Virus record (IMG/VR): IMGVR_UViG_3300044846_004119
Span: 1-64,000 of that record
Length of the DNA: 64,000 nt
Reading direction: 5' to 3' (one strand)
Source: a virus
In this document: positions 53,301-62,750 of the stretch, piece after piece
How the letters are laid out: every line of letters begins with the position of its first letter
Position numbering within the stretch: the first letter of the stretch is position 1
Position numbers and translations under genes: made by a program
Notes under the pieces: model-generated
Seen by the model: the letters and a program-made list of their open reading frames with translations, nothing else
What the model was told of the DNA's origin: nothing
The model's database searches: none

Positions 53301-55423
53301 TACCAAAATCGATATCTGGAGGTGCGGGGGCGTCGGTTAATTGTACGACTGATATTAAAAATGGTTCGGGCGTTGTTACATCTAATTCACAAATTTATTC
53401 GGTTGATGCTATGGCTTGTAGACGTGTTAAAATTGTGTCTAAAGTAGTTTTACCGCCAGGGGAAAGTAAAAAAGATACACCGGCCAGCACTACAGAAACC
53501 TCAACACAACCTAAAACTATTGACATAACAGTTAAACCTATTACCCCAAAACCAACGGTTAGCATTGAGACAAAACTTAAAGAAGGTATTGGTAAACGAA
53601 TATTAAGACAGTTACTTTCTGAATGTGATTATTTCCAAGTAATTGAGGAAAATGTTCCGATGTTATATGACTCAATAAAAGAAAAAATTAAGTATTTTAA
53701 TCCTGCGTTTCACTCTATGACACCTGAAGGATTGAATGCTCGTTTAACCTTCTTAAATCAATGTGTTAGACCTGGTGAAACAATCCCAACAATTGGTCCT
53801 GATGGTAAACCAAAATATAATGACGCTGTTAATACGTCATTTGGAGCACCACCAGTATTAATATTACGTATTGGTGACTTTTATAATACAAAAATTATTC
53901 CTAAGAGTGTTTCATTCACATATGAACCATTGTTATTTGATATGAACCCTGAGGGTATTGGTATCCAACCAATGATTGCCAATGTTACGATGAATTTTGA
54001 TTTTATTGGGGGTATGGGTCTTGCTAAACCTGTAGAACAATTACAAAACGCATTATCGTTTAACTATTATGCAAATACTGAGATTTATGATGAGAGGTCG
54101 GTATGGACTGAAGATACCTCAGCATTAGATAAAACTTTAATGGAATCCATATTACAAAGTCAACCTGTTGAAACTGTTGACAATGTTGATAACCAAATTC
54201 AAAATGATTTCGGTAATACAATAGGTGACATCGTTAATTTCAACAGAGTTGTTGGAGGTGAAACTGGTGAAATTAGTTATGGTGTTATTATGGATAAGAT
54301 GTTGTCTGAGACAACTTCATATTTTAATTCTTTATATAATCAATTGGAAAGTATTGTGTTACAAACTAATTATGGTGTGTTACAATTAGTTAATCAATAC
54401 AGAGATTATCAAGATGGTCCTTTAACGGTAGGAACTGTTAGTTACCCAACTAAGATTTATGGTAAACCGTTAATTTCAAAAACATCGGGTAATGACAAAG
54501 TTAATTTATTCCAAGAATTGTTGGATAAATGCATTGTTGACATTGAGAATGGACTTAATCCAATAATTGCTGAATTAGATACTAACAACTATCCGGATAT
54601 ACTCCCTAATGAATTTAGTGTCATAAAAACTAATATGATATCTTATTTAAAACAGGTTTATTTAACTTTACCTAATAGTACACAAAAAATTGTTACTGAT
54701 TTAACAGTTAAAGAACAAAACTATGTACAAGTAATTAGAAAATTAATTGTTGTCAATGATAAGACTGATGGTAAAAAATTAGAAAACGGAACACCATTAG
54801 TATATAGTATTAGTGGTACTTCAAAAGTTAGTGAAAGTACTAAACAATCGGACCCTTTAATTGGGGATACCTATGATGAGTTTACAACTGACTGTGGTAA
54901 AATATACAAAGCACTTAATGATTTTTTAGATGTGTTAAATGCTAAAGAAATTATCACAAACACATATGAAAATACGGGGGATTTTAAAACTGCGGACAAT
55001 TCTTTCTTTACCGATGTTTATAAGAAAGAGTTCTTCATGATGGTTGGTAGAAACTTTAGTGATAAAAATAAATTACAGGAGTTTAAAACATTTATATTAA
55101 CCGCAAACATTTCATCAAATAAAAAGTTAACGAAGAAGTTTGATGATGTTACTGATGATTTAGCTAAAGAATATAGTAAAGAAATTAAAAAAGAAGAAAA
55201 AATATTTTCAGATTTTAGAAAAAGTTCTGAATATAAAACATATATTGAAAGTCCTGATGATATTTTATATCCCGCAGGAAAAACAAGGGTTTTTGATTAT
55301 ACAACAGTACCTGACCCAGCAACAGAGGCGGCTCAAAAGAAATTATTAACTGATTTATTTACGACAGTAAACTTAGAACCTGCTAATACTACAATCTTTA
55401 CAGGTAAAATTAAATTTGATTAA
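50342..55423 (+). CDS. Large baseplate structural protein with OmpA-like domain
   Basis: A 1693-residue protein. Residues ~1-600 are Asn/Pro/Gly-rich virion sequence. Residues ~915-1030 resemble an OmpA/MotB peptidoglycan-binding domain: INLTLVGSASAPASVPYN, NLSKRRNDSVLQYLKIRG and a final RRVKIVSKVV. Residues ~1145-1235 contain VLILRIGDFYNTKIIPKSVSF and NPEGIGIQPMIANVTMNFDF, like tube-initiation/hub proteins of contractile tails. The remainder is helical. Probably part of the baseplate hub that contacts the cell wall. Domain-level assignments moderate. Confidence 0.65.
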   Translation: MPDSTLSFVNSSSFRNALLATNLEPYDVPGVYTPPSGPIAYEIQQTVSNVIDSPDGLIANDPFAAILYPLNEYGPNGGFNTTITYNGPPLPVNPNQGEYSPTDTVLDLVNEFYIDAAYIENIYGPSGGFNDMVVITDIQNNNKIYQPYWNPPTFVPSSYTPYSILFSDNPNGTDGSLSQDSYIAKIGAEQLNYLFQQRIAAEIFQNTVGQVNLDSLSDPFEAALIATGQEPLIYKNYRITVPENPIVAAFDLATRLASAYWPVSMIPGDYFTQQHKPGFLSQQTSNALNVINQLTGGFLGPILNTSRSASELFLANTGNGQRSVLFRNIDYNRYQPDYKNQYGGLLGVAQGLVNLAVNLINPNNGTLVGGYYVGSRNAEPSTITSPANQIPVNVFGQQDPAPVYGPSELAILYEGNNEVLKFGLAAKPLSDGGGIDGQFVWTSPKYKGNAGFNATPGGGTGSLDPEFNQVSSYYTRDESTNITFKETSILDQTQRLIESADNVTGISRLKHVGNAINQVSKVFHDGYKEITKGSQVLSYTDFTTGAEKGIEYCRVFTKDTPYYTYADLQKTDGITTSGRRFSNSVFDNTYNLNIAPLKNPGSTNIQMNNQGKLVAKKYMFSIENLAWRTSSRPGFTYDELPTCEKGPNGGRVMWFPPYDLKFSDQSSANWNSQSFLGRPEPIYTYKDTSRTGTLSWKIIVDHPSVMNVIVEKQLKGQSKEKLNSIIDSFFAGCVKYDIYQLGLKFNTIPTKDLYTYQEILNNPRITKEELQGINQSIPKDNSGGLVTNTVATPANNTNKADTPDNSGVEFENEFNELSFYFYNDIPDPNTNKIVSSVPYQVTYGSYTASSFISNYVDKANAVFAPNLSYCTTNSSYCDTNKKVKEFYDTVIIDNFNTIDNADNGFIKKAFNLLKEKNATINLTLVGSASAPASVPYNINLSKRRNDSVLQYLKIRGKEIGCDITPFIDSKKFILNESASGETETVVIPKSISGGAGASVNCTTDIKNGSGVVTSNSQIYSVDAMACRRVKIVSKVVLPPGESKKDTPASTTETSTQPKTIDITVKPITPKPTVSIETKLKEGIGKRILRQLLSECDYFQVIEENVPMLYDSIKEKIKYFNPAFHSMTPEGLNARLTFLNQCVRPGETIPTIGPDGKPKYNDAVNTSFGAPPVLILRIGDFYNTKIIPKSVSFTYEPLLFDMNPEGIGIQPMIANVTMNFDFIGGMGLAKPVEQLQNALSFNYYANTEIYDERSVWTEDTSALDKTLMESILQSQPVETVDNVDNQIQNDFGNTIGDIVNFNRVVGGETGEISYGVIMDKMLSETTSYFNSLYNQLESIVLQTNYGVLQLVNQYRDYQDGPLTVGTVSYPTKIYGKPLISKTSGNDKVNLFQELLDKCIVDIENGLNPIIAELDTNNYPDILPNEFSVIKTNMISYLKQVYLTLPNSTQKIVTDLTVKEQNYVQVIRKLIVVNDKTDGKKLENGTPLVYSISGTSKVSESTKQSDPLIGDTYDEFTTDCGKIYKALNDFLDVLNAKEIITNTYENTGDFKTADNSFFTDVYKKEFFMMVGRNFSDKNKLQEFKTFILTANISSNKKLTKKFDDVTDDLAKEYSKEIKKEEKIFSDFRKSSEYKTYIESPDDILYPAGKTRVFDYTTVPDPATEAAQKKLLTDLFTTVNLEPANTTIFTGKIKFD

Positions 55424-55425
55424 TT

Positions 55426-55752
55426 ATGGCGTCAAAACAATATTATAATAGATATAATGACTTTATTTTAAATGGACAACAGACTGTTGTTCCTTATATT
55501 ACGTTGCCAAGTAAAAGTACCGATAAACGATACATTTATAAGGCAGGACAGTCTAGATTAGATAAAATGTCGCAACAGTATTATGGTTCACCATTCTTTG
55601 GTTGGGTAATAATGCAGGCAAATCCAATTTATGGAGGACAAGAGTGGAACATTAGTGACGGTTCTATCTTGACAATTCCATTTCCTTTAGTAGCTTCTTT
55701 ACAGGATTATAAAAATCAATTGGATAATCATTTCTTTTATTATGGTAGGTGA
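55426..55752 (+). CDS. Baseplate wedge/LysM-like protein (gp53-like)
   Basis: A 108-residue protein. The core AGQSRLDKMSQQYYGSPFFGWVIMQANPIYGG and GSILTIPFP follows the LysM-like pattern of tail protein X and of the T4 gp53 C-terminal domain. Starts two bases after the large baseplate gene and overlaps the next gene by 11 bases. Likely a small hub/wedge subunit; family assigned by motif. Confidence 0.7.
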   Translation: MASKQYYNRYNDFILNGQQTVVPYITLPSKSTDKRYIYKAGQSRLDKMSQQYYGSPFFGWVIMQANPIYGGQEWNISDGSILTIPFPLVASLQDYKNQLDNHFFYYGR

Positions 55753-58700
55753 CACAGAAAATATTTTAGTCGAATTTGACTATAACAACATAACAATCGT
55801 AGACCCAAACAAAGTTATCGATATAAATGGTAACGCGAAAGAACGATTTATTAAACAAGAAGATTTAGTTTTTTATGCTAACTTGGAGTGTAAAGTTTTA
55901 CCAAGAACTAAACTAGCCGTTGGTGTTGCAAATAACGACCAAATTCAAACAGTTTCTATTGCAACAATCAATTTCTTAAAACCTGGTGATAAGACATTTT
56001 TAGATAATAGTTATACTGACGAAATTACAGGTAAAAATAGTGTTACGGGTGAAGGGGTTAATCAACCTAAAAAAAATTCAATTAGTAATCCTAACAAACC
56101 TGCGGATTTTTTCTTAAGACAAAGTATTAATTCTGGTGGAAAACCAGGGGCGACCGATAACGGACTACTTGGTATAACATCAATTAATATTCGACAAGGA
56201 TTGGATTTTTTACCAACAATCAATGTGCAACTTGAAGACGTAAAAGGTAAAGCGTTATTTGAATCAGGAGATAATTCACCTTATGCTGCGTTCTTTAATT
56301 TACCTTACCCACTTTTCCATTTAACGATTAAAGGTTATTATGGCAAGGCAATTAAATTAGGACTTATGTTACAATCTTTTAGTTCAAGATATGACACATA
56401 TAGTGGAAATTTTAAAATTGATTTAAAGTTTTATACTTACAAATATACAATCTTAAGTGAGATTACTATGGCCGCATTGACAGCGACCCCTCACATGTAT
56501 AAATCAAGAATTAAGGTTCAAACAACACAAGGAAGTACTGATAGTAAATTTGTTAAAGTTGAGGATGGTGTTGTTGAAGGTGGGTATCAAAAAGTTAAAG
56601 AAATGTATAGTGAATATAAATCAAAAGGTATGATACCTGATGATTTTCCCGAAATCACTTTGGTTCAAATGCAAGAAAGAATTGAGAATTTTATTAAAAA
56701 TGTGTTGGATAGTTTTACTAAACAAAATTTGGACCCATTAACTAATTTAGATGTTTATCAAAAAACTCTTAATGATTATTCCGGTAATGTTTATTATTTT
56801 AATGGTTCATCATGGTTTGAAAAGTATATGGATAAGAACACTGCTTTTGTATTAACCAATGGTAATAAAGTTTACACTTTTAAACCTGAAATTAGTTTAC
56901 AAAATAGAGTTACCGCAAAGGCAGAATTAGATGGATATGTAAAAAAATATAATGAGTTATTAGATGGTAATGAAACTGTGGGAGCAAATGGTTCATATAA
57001 GATTAATAATAAAACAACTAAAATAACAATACCTAATGGTATTAAATCACCAGACACTTTTATCCCAAAACCTGAGATTACAGAAAAAGATATTGATTTA
57101 GTTCAAAGTTATCGATTAGTTAAAGGTGTAAAAACTACACCAACCGACACACAACTTGCGGCATACCAAGCCGAATTGATTAAAAATAAAGTGTTTAATA
57201 CCCCTGTTATTAAAAACGCGGACGGTAATATTGAACTAATAAAAGATTATTACATTTTTGAAGGTACAAACACATTTATTGATAATATTGATAAAATGGG
57301 TAAAAAATTAAAAGTTTTTAGAGAACAAATACAAGAAGAACTTACAAAGGCTCTTTCAGAATTGTTACAAAGTAAGGATAATGGTATTGGGTTTGTACCT
57401 AACATTAGAAATGTTCTTGCCGTTGTTTTTGCCAATGGAGAGGCGTTCTTAAGATTAATGGACGATGTTCACACGAAAGCTTGGGATAAGAGAGATTCTA
57501 CAATTAGAAAAAACTCTATCTTTAATAGTCAAACCGCTGGTGCGTCACAAGACAATTTAAGTAGTGGTAATAACAAGGAACAACCTATATATCCTTGGCC
57601 ACAAATGATTAAAGAAACCTCAGGAACAGACGGGCACGAAAAGTTTGAGATTGTTTATCCTGGTGATTCTTCAGTGATTACTCAGACAAAAGGATTTTTA
57701 GCGGATGAATGGCCTGAAGTTGAATTTGTTGAAGAATTTATTCGAGGTTATGTGGAGAGAACTTCACCTCCGTCAGATAGTACCGCATCTCCAAATGAGT
57801 TAACGGAACCTCAAAGAATTTCGGTGGACGCTATTGAATTTCCAATTAAAAATGACGTTTATGGTAATAAAGAAGAAGTTAAGTTTTTTTATGAAATATA
57901 TGAGAGAGTTTTATTAACAACCTTTTATTCAAGACTTGGTAGATGTAACGACTTTATATCTGATTCGGATAAAGTTACAACTATTATTGCTGATGCTGAG
58001 AATATTAACATACTTAAAAGTTTATCAAATGATAATCCATTTATAATTCAAAAACTTAAAGAATATGCCTATACTGGTGAAAATTTTGAGACTGTCCTTA
58101 GACATATTTCAAATGAAGGTTTGGGGGAAAGTTGGCAAAATTTTATTAGAGGTATTTTTAATACAAAATATATTAAAAACTTAGTTAATAATTCTAGTTT
58201 TGAATTTATTAATGAACAAATCCTTAAGAATAGTTTATCACAACCAATGGTTTCATTACCAAGTGAAACTCAATTTGCAGAATATATTAATGACTCAACA
58301 ACATCCAACGAATATGATTTTGCCGATACATACCCTTTTACAAATAAAAATTGGGTTAAAAAATATTTGGCAAATAGTAACACAGTGTTAGATGAAAAAT
58401 CGGCTTTTGATACAACACAAATATTAACGTACACTTCGGATAATAAAATTATTACGAATATTGCATCTTATGATTCAGGCAAAAAACCATTTACTAACTT
58501 TATTTCAGAAATAACAGTGACTCCCACAGAGTATAGTACAACTGTTGGTATGAAAGCGTTTTATGAGACAAGAAAAAACGATTATAAAAATCAATTATTT
58601 ACTGAAGGTAATTTAAAGTACAATAATTATAATGGTCTTGTAACTAGTGAACAAACAGTGTCTATGTTTAATACACCGTATTTTATTAATGCAATTCAAC

Positions 58701-61700
58701 AAGGTGTAAGTAATTTTAGAAATTTTAGTGAGACACCATATACTGAAGCCGCGTACCTTTTCTTAAATAGTTTACCATTGTCTACTCTACGAGAAAAGTA
58801 TAAAACAAAAAATGAGTCTGATGATTTAAATTATATTTTTGCAACACTGAATAAATTTGGTGGAGTACATAAAATACCATATTCTTGGGTTTTAAAATAC
58901 GGTTCAATATGGCACCGTTATAAAAAGTATGTTGAAACTGGCGTTGATATTATAGGGGTTTCTTGGGCTAATTTTGATTATCTTAATAACTATGACCCTG
59001 TTAATAGTTTACCATCAACAATGTATACATTTAGTGCTAGTACTCAAATTGGTATTGTTGATATTGTTTTAGAGAATAATGTAACAATTGGTGGGGAAGT
59101 ATCTACAACAATTAACACAGGATTTTATCCTAAATTAATTAATGATTTTAATGTCTTTTACCAAGGATTTGAAATTTTCTCGGCGTACACTAGTACCGCA
59201 ATTCAAGAAGGAATTAAATCAGGGTTTACGTTAAATTATGTTGATAAAGCCATTATTAGCAAATCAGAAGGTTTTGACACTTCAATACCTAATAGAGATT
59301 TAAGAATATTTCCTTGGACAGTATCTGTAAATACTTTAGATAATATATCTTCATTTATATTCCCATCCCAAGGTTCATTAGTTAATCAAACAAACAATGA
59401 ATGTTTTGACGCAAATACAGGAGAAATAAAATTTGAAGTTATGGGTAATAAGTCAATGTATGATGGTTCAGTTAGAACTTTTTGGACAGCACCCAATTAC
59501 GGATATTTTGATGATAGTAAAATAGTTAAGGTTAATCCGGACCAATACCTAAAAGAAATTTTTTCAGGAAAAAGTTTTCAAGAAAATTATTCATTAAATG
59601 GCGTAATTACTCAATATTCAAATATTAGTGAAATGTTTTCTGTTTTCGAAAAGGATGTTTTAGATTTATTTGAAGTTGAGTTTTTAAATTTTTCAAAATC
59701 AAAATATGATTATAGTTCGGAAGGTGTCGGTGCAAATGATTCCAATACCGCTAAATTGTTTAAGAACTTTCAAGTTTTAATGATTGAGTTGATGAAGCAA
59801 CCTAAAATAACAGGGTCAACAGGTGAAGATTATGTAAGAAATGCTCAATCTGCACAACTTACAAATATTACTAATCTATTAACTAGATTTATTAATAATG
59901 ATGTTGTATTTAAAAACGGAAATCCGTCTAACTACGATAAAAAATTATTTTATACGTTCTCAAACTATGATATTACCGACCCATATATTTTGGACAAATA
60001 CACACTATTAACGCCAAACGCAGTTCCTGTAAATGGTGGAACAACTACATTATCTTCATCAAAAAGTTTATACCCTAATGAGTGGACTACATTAGAAACT
60101 TATGTTGGTTTTTCAGAAATCCCGCAATTAGTTTATGGAAATAACGGTTCATACATTACTGACTTTTTTGTTGACTTAAACATTTCTTTTACGGTTAATA
60201 ATATAATTAATTTTTCACCAATAATTAAAATTTATGCGACTCAGAAATTAAAAGAGTCCACGATGAATAAAAAAAAATTCATTGGTTTAATGGATGAGTA
60301 TTTGAAAAAGTCTTTAGATTTTAAAAATAAAATATTTAATAATTTAATTATTAAACTACAAAAAGCTTTACCCGATGTTAATAACACAGTACAAACGACA
60401 ATTGATTCTGTTTTAGAGGGACCACAAACAAAGGTTGAATTATGGGAATCATTTAAGGCAATAAATGATAAATGGATTTCAGGTAATGATTTTAAAACTA
60501 AAACATTATTTGAGGATGTTTTATTGTTAGATAGAGCGAGTAGAAATATTGGTGATAAGATATTGGTTGATGTTTTTAAATTAAAAAACAGATTAATTAA
60601 TATAAACCCTAAAGCGACAATGCTTAGTTTTGTACAATCAATATTAGTTGAAAATAACTTTGTTGTAATGAATTTACCGTCATATGTTAATTTCTATAAT
60701 GTACAAGATGCGGTTAAAAACCCAAAACCAAAGGTTGAAGGAACATTAGAGTTTGCTAATACACTATTTGGAACTTTCATGAACGTTGATTATAGAGAAT
60801 CAAGTGCTAAAATGGTTTGTTTCTTTGGTGGTAAACCAAGTGAACAATTAGATTTAAAAAACAATGTTGATTTTAGATATAGAAATGACGCGTTTGATTT
60901 AAGAAGAGCTAGTGATAATCCGTTAGTTGAAGATTTAACTAATAAGAATGATTGGGATAAATCAAATAAAGTTGTAGGGTTTAATGTTGATATTGGACCT
61001 CAAAATCAGTCTATGTTTTATGGGTTTACTGTTTCCCAAGATGCTGGTCAAGCCACTGCAGAATCTCTTGAAGTGTTAAATCAAATGGCCAATCAAGGTG
61101 GTAATAGGGGAGGTGCAACACAAAGTAACTCATTATATAACCTATACAAAAATAGAAGTTATTCTTGTAATGTATCCATGATGGGTAATGCTATGATACA
61201 ACCAACAATGTACTTTAATTTAAGATACGTCCCAATGTTTAGTGGGCCTTATATGATTACAAGTGTTAATCATAGTATATCACCAGGTAGTTTTGAAACA
61301 ATTATTGAAGGTATTAGACAACCAACCGCATCATTACCTAAAATTGATAATTATTTACAAACATTAAAAACTAATTTATTACAATCTATTATTGAAAAGA
61401 ATAAACTTGATACTCAGAAAAAAAATGCGGAAACAAAAGTTAATAGTACTAATGTAATTGGTCAGTCAACTGAGGTTAATAACCAAGCAACACAACAAGA
61501 TAGCACCACAGCAAATGATACTATTCAGGAAACTTGTCAACCAAACTCTAAATATGCTCAATGGACACCATTAACAGGGCCGTCAATAACAACATTAAAT
61601 TATAAAAGTGTTATTGGTACTATTGTTAGTCTAACGAATGATGTTAAATTACAAAAAGTTATTTTTTCCTCAATTTATATATCGTCAAATAATAATAACA

Positions 61701-62482
61701 CCTTAACAACTTATGAGAATAACTTTGCGGGTATAACTATAGACCAAGATTGGGGTCAATCATCTACTTATTTTGTTGATAAATATTTTTATTGTTCAAG
61801 CCAAAATGTACCTAACGCCACATTCTCAGACTCAACTCAATCAGTCAAATTTTTAGTTGAAAGATGGTCACAAAGAATGAGTTTATTATCCAATGACAGT
61901 GCATCGGAAATTGCTAAATTTTGGATATTAAATGCTAACACATCTGTTACTGATAAAAAATTAAATCCTGTTAATGTTTACGACCAAATGTCGTCAATAG
62001 ATAAAGGAAATATTGAAACTAAAGTACAATCGGCGATTAATGAGTTTAATACTCAAACGGGACAACTTAATGTGGGGTCAACACCACCAGTAACACCACC
62101 ATTAATTGATACATACACTTACGCAGTAACAACACCACCATTATTTGAAAATTTAAAGGTTATTGTGGACCCATCGGTCGATGGACTAAGAAATATATTT
62201 CAAATAGAGTATGGTTATAATATTACTGCGGAGTGTCATGAGGGTAGTGGTTCAGGACAACAATTTGGGACTAATTATGTTTCAACAAATAAACAAAAAT
62301 TTGAAATTGATTTACAAGGGTTATTAACAGAATCTGGTTGTAATAATGTGTCGAAAAGTGAGTATACAGGAACTTATAAATACCAAATAACGGTATTTAC
62401 TAAACCTGTTAAACCTGATGGGTCACTTGATACGTCAAGAAACGATTTTTACAAAAGTTATCCTGTAACTTTCACTTTGTAA
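55742..62482 (+). CDS. Giant baseplate / tail hub protein
   Basis: A 2246-residue virion protein, the largest in the window. N-terminal ~260 residues include LLGITSINIRQGLDFLPTINVQLEDVKG and FHLTIKGYYGKAIKLGLMLQSF, a beta-rich hub-like domain. Long middle regions are helical and Asn-rich. Near residues ~1810-1880 MIQPTMYFNLRYVPMFSGPYMI and SPGSFETIIEGIRQP resemble hub/spike proteins that carry a 'G-x-F-x-T-x-I-x-G-x-R' signature. C-terminal ~130 residues are beta-rich. Probably a baseplate hub/wedge scaffold. No enzyme domain recognised. Confidence 0.6.
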   Translation: MVGDTENILVEFDYNNITIVDPNKVIDINGNAKERFIKQEDLVFYANLECKVLPRTKLAVGVANNDQIQTVSIATINFLKPGDKTFLDNSYTDEITGKNSVTGEGVNQPKKNSISNPNKPADFFLRQSINSGGKPGATDNGLLGITSINIRQGLDFLPTINVQLEDVKGKALFESGDNSPYAAFFNLPYPLFHLTIKGYYGKAIKLGLMLQSFSSRYDTYSGNFKIDLKFYTYKYTILSEITMAALTATPHMYKSRIKVQTTQGSTDSKFVKVEDGVVEGGYQKVKEMYSEYKSKGMIPDDFPEITLVQMQERIENFIKNVLDSFTKQNLDPLTNLDVYQKTLNDYSGNVYYFNGSSWFEKYMDKNTAFVLTNGNKVYTFKPEISLQNRVTAKAELDGYVKKYNELLDGNETVGANGSYKINNKTTKITIPNGIKSPDTFIPKPEITEKDIDLVQSYRLVKGVKTTPTDTQLAAYQAELIKNKVFNTPVIKNADGNIELIKDYYIFEGTNTFIDNIDKMGKKLKVFREQIQEELTKALSELLQSKDNGIGFVPNIRNVLAVVFANGEAFLRLMDDVHTKAWDKRDSTIRKNSIFNSQTAGASQDNLSSGNNKEQPIYPWPQMIKETSGTDGHEKFEIVYPGDSSVITQTKGFLADEWPEVEFVEEFIRGYVERTSPPSDSTASPNELTEPQRISVDAIEFPIKNDVYGNKEEVKFFYEIYERVLLTTFYSRLGRCNDFISDSDKVTTIIADAENINILKSLSNDNPFIIQKLKEYAYTGENFETVLRHISNEGLGESWQNFIRGIFNTKYIKNLVNNSSFEFINEQILKNSLSQPMVSLPSETQFAEYINDSTTSNEYDFADTYPFTNKNWVKKYLANSNTVLDEKSAFDTTQILTYTSDNKIITNIASYDSGKKPFTNFISEITVTPTEYSTTVGMKAFYETRKNDYKNQLFTEGNLKYNNYNGLVTSEQTVSMFNTPYFINAIQQGVSNFRNFSETPYTEAAYLFLNSLPLSTLREKYKTKNESDDLNYIFATLNKFGGVHKIPYSWVLKYGSIWHRYKKYVETGVDIIGVSWANFDYLNNYDPVNSLPSTMYTFSASTQIGIVDIVLENNVTIGGEVSTTINTGFYPKLINDFNVFYQGFEIFSAYTSTAIQEGIKSGFTLNYVDKAIISKSEGFDTSIPNRDLRIFPWTVSVNTLDNISSFIFPSQGSLVNQTNNECFDANTGEIKFEVMGNKSMYDGSVRTFWTAPNYGYFDDSKIVKVNPDQYLKEIFSGKSFQENYSLNGVITQYSNISEMFSVFEKDVLDLFEVEFLNFSKSKYDYSSEGVGANDSNTAKLFKNFQVLMIELMKQPKITGSTGEDYVRNAQSAQLTNITNLLTRFINNDVVFKNGNPSNYDKKLFYTFSNYDITDPYILDKYTLLTPNAVPVNGGTTTLSSSKSLYPNEWTTLETYVGFSEIPQLVYGNNGSYITDFFVDLNISFTVNNIINFSPIIKIYATQKLKESTMNKKKFIGLMDEYLKKSLDFKNKIFNNLIIKLQKALPDVNNTVQTTIDSVLEGPQTKVELWESFKAINDKWISGNDFKTKTLFEDVLLLDRASRNIGDKILVDVFKLKNRLININPKATMLSFVQSILVENNFVVMNLPSYVNFYNVQDAVKNPKPKVEGTLEFANTLFGTFMNVDYRESSAKMVCFFGGKPSEQLDLKNNVDFRYRNDAFDLRRASDNPLVEDLTNKNDWDKSNKVVGFNVDIGPQNQSMFYGFTVSQDAGQATAESLEVLNQMANQGGNRGGATQSNSLYNLYKNRSYSCNVSMMGNAMIQPTMYFNLRYVPMFSGPYMITSVNHSISPGSFETIIEGIRQPTASLPKIDNYLQTLKTNLLQSIIEKNKLDTQKKNAETKVNSTNVIGQSTEVNNQATQQDSTTANDTIQETCQPNSKYAQWTPLTGPSITTLNYKSVIGTIVSLTNDVKLQKVIFSSIYISSNNNNTLTTYENNFAGITIDQDWGQSSTYFVDKYFYCSSQNVPNATFSDSTQSVKFLVERWSQRMSLLSNDSASEIAKFWILNANTSVTDKKLNPVNVYDQMSSIDKGNIETKVQSAINEFNTQTGQLNVGSTPPVTPPLIDTYTYAVTTPPLFENLKVIVDPSVDGLRNIFQIEYGYNITAECHEGSGSGQQFGTNYVSTNKQKFEIDLQGLLTESGCNNVSKSEYTGTYKYQITVFTKPVKPDGSLDTSRNDFYKSYPVTFTL

Positions 62483-62500
62483 TTTTCTAATAATAAACGA

Positions 62501-62507
62501 TATTTAT
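62501..62507 (+). promoter_or_regulatory. TATTTAT motif before 62522 gene
   Basis: Coding-strand GATATTTATATAT, 14 bases before the start codon. Confidence 0.5.
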
Positions 62508-62521
62508 ATATAAACACTATT

Positions 62522-62746
62522 ATGGACACAAAATTAATATTAGACAACTATTTAGGTAAAAACACCAGAAGCACTGAGAAAGACTTGGGTAATGGTTCTA
62601 AACAAGTTTGCGATTTAGACACAGGAGATTGTTATACTATCAGAATGAAGGATGGTTTAATTGAAAGAGTTGACAATACAATGACAAAAAATAAAAAAAT
62701 TCAGGTTGAAACTCTAACAGGAGTGAAACAACTTTTAAACGGGTAA
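62522..62746 (+). CDS. Small conserved-type phage protein
   Basis: A 74-residue protein, DLDTGDCYTIRMKDGLIERVD in the middle, a pattern that I associate with small unannotated proteins of large phages near gp32. Two cysteines. It lies four bases before the next gene. Function unknown. Confidence 0.5.
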   Translation: MDTKLILDNYLGKNTRSTEKDLGNGSKQVCDLDTGDCYTIRMKDGLIERVDNTMTKNKKIQVETLTGVKQLLNG

Positions 62747-62750
62747 TCAA

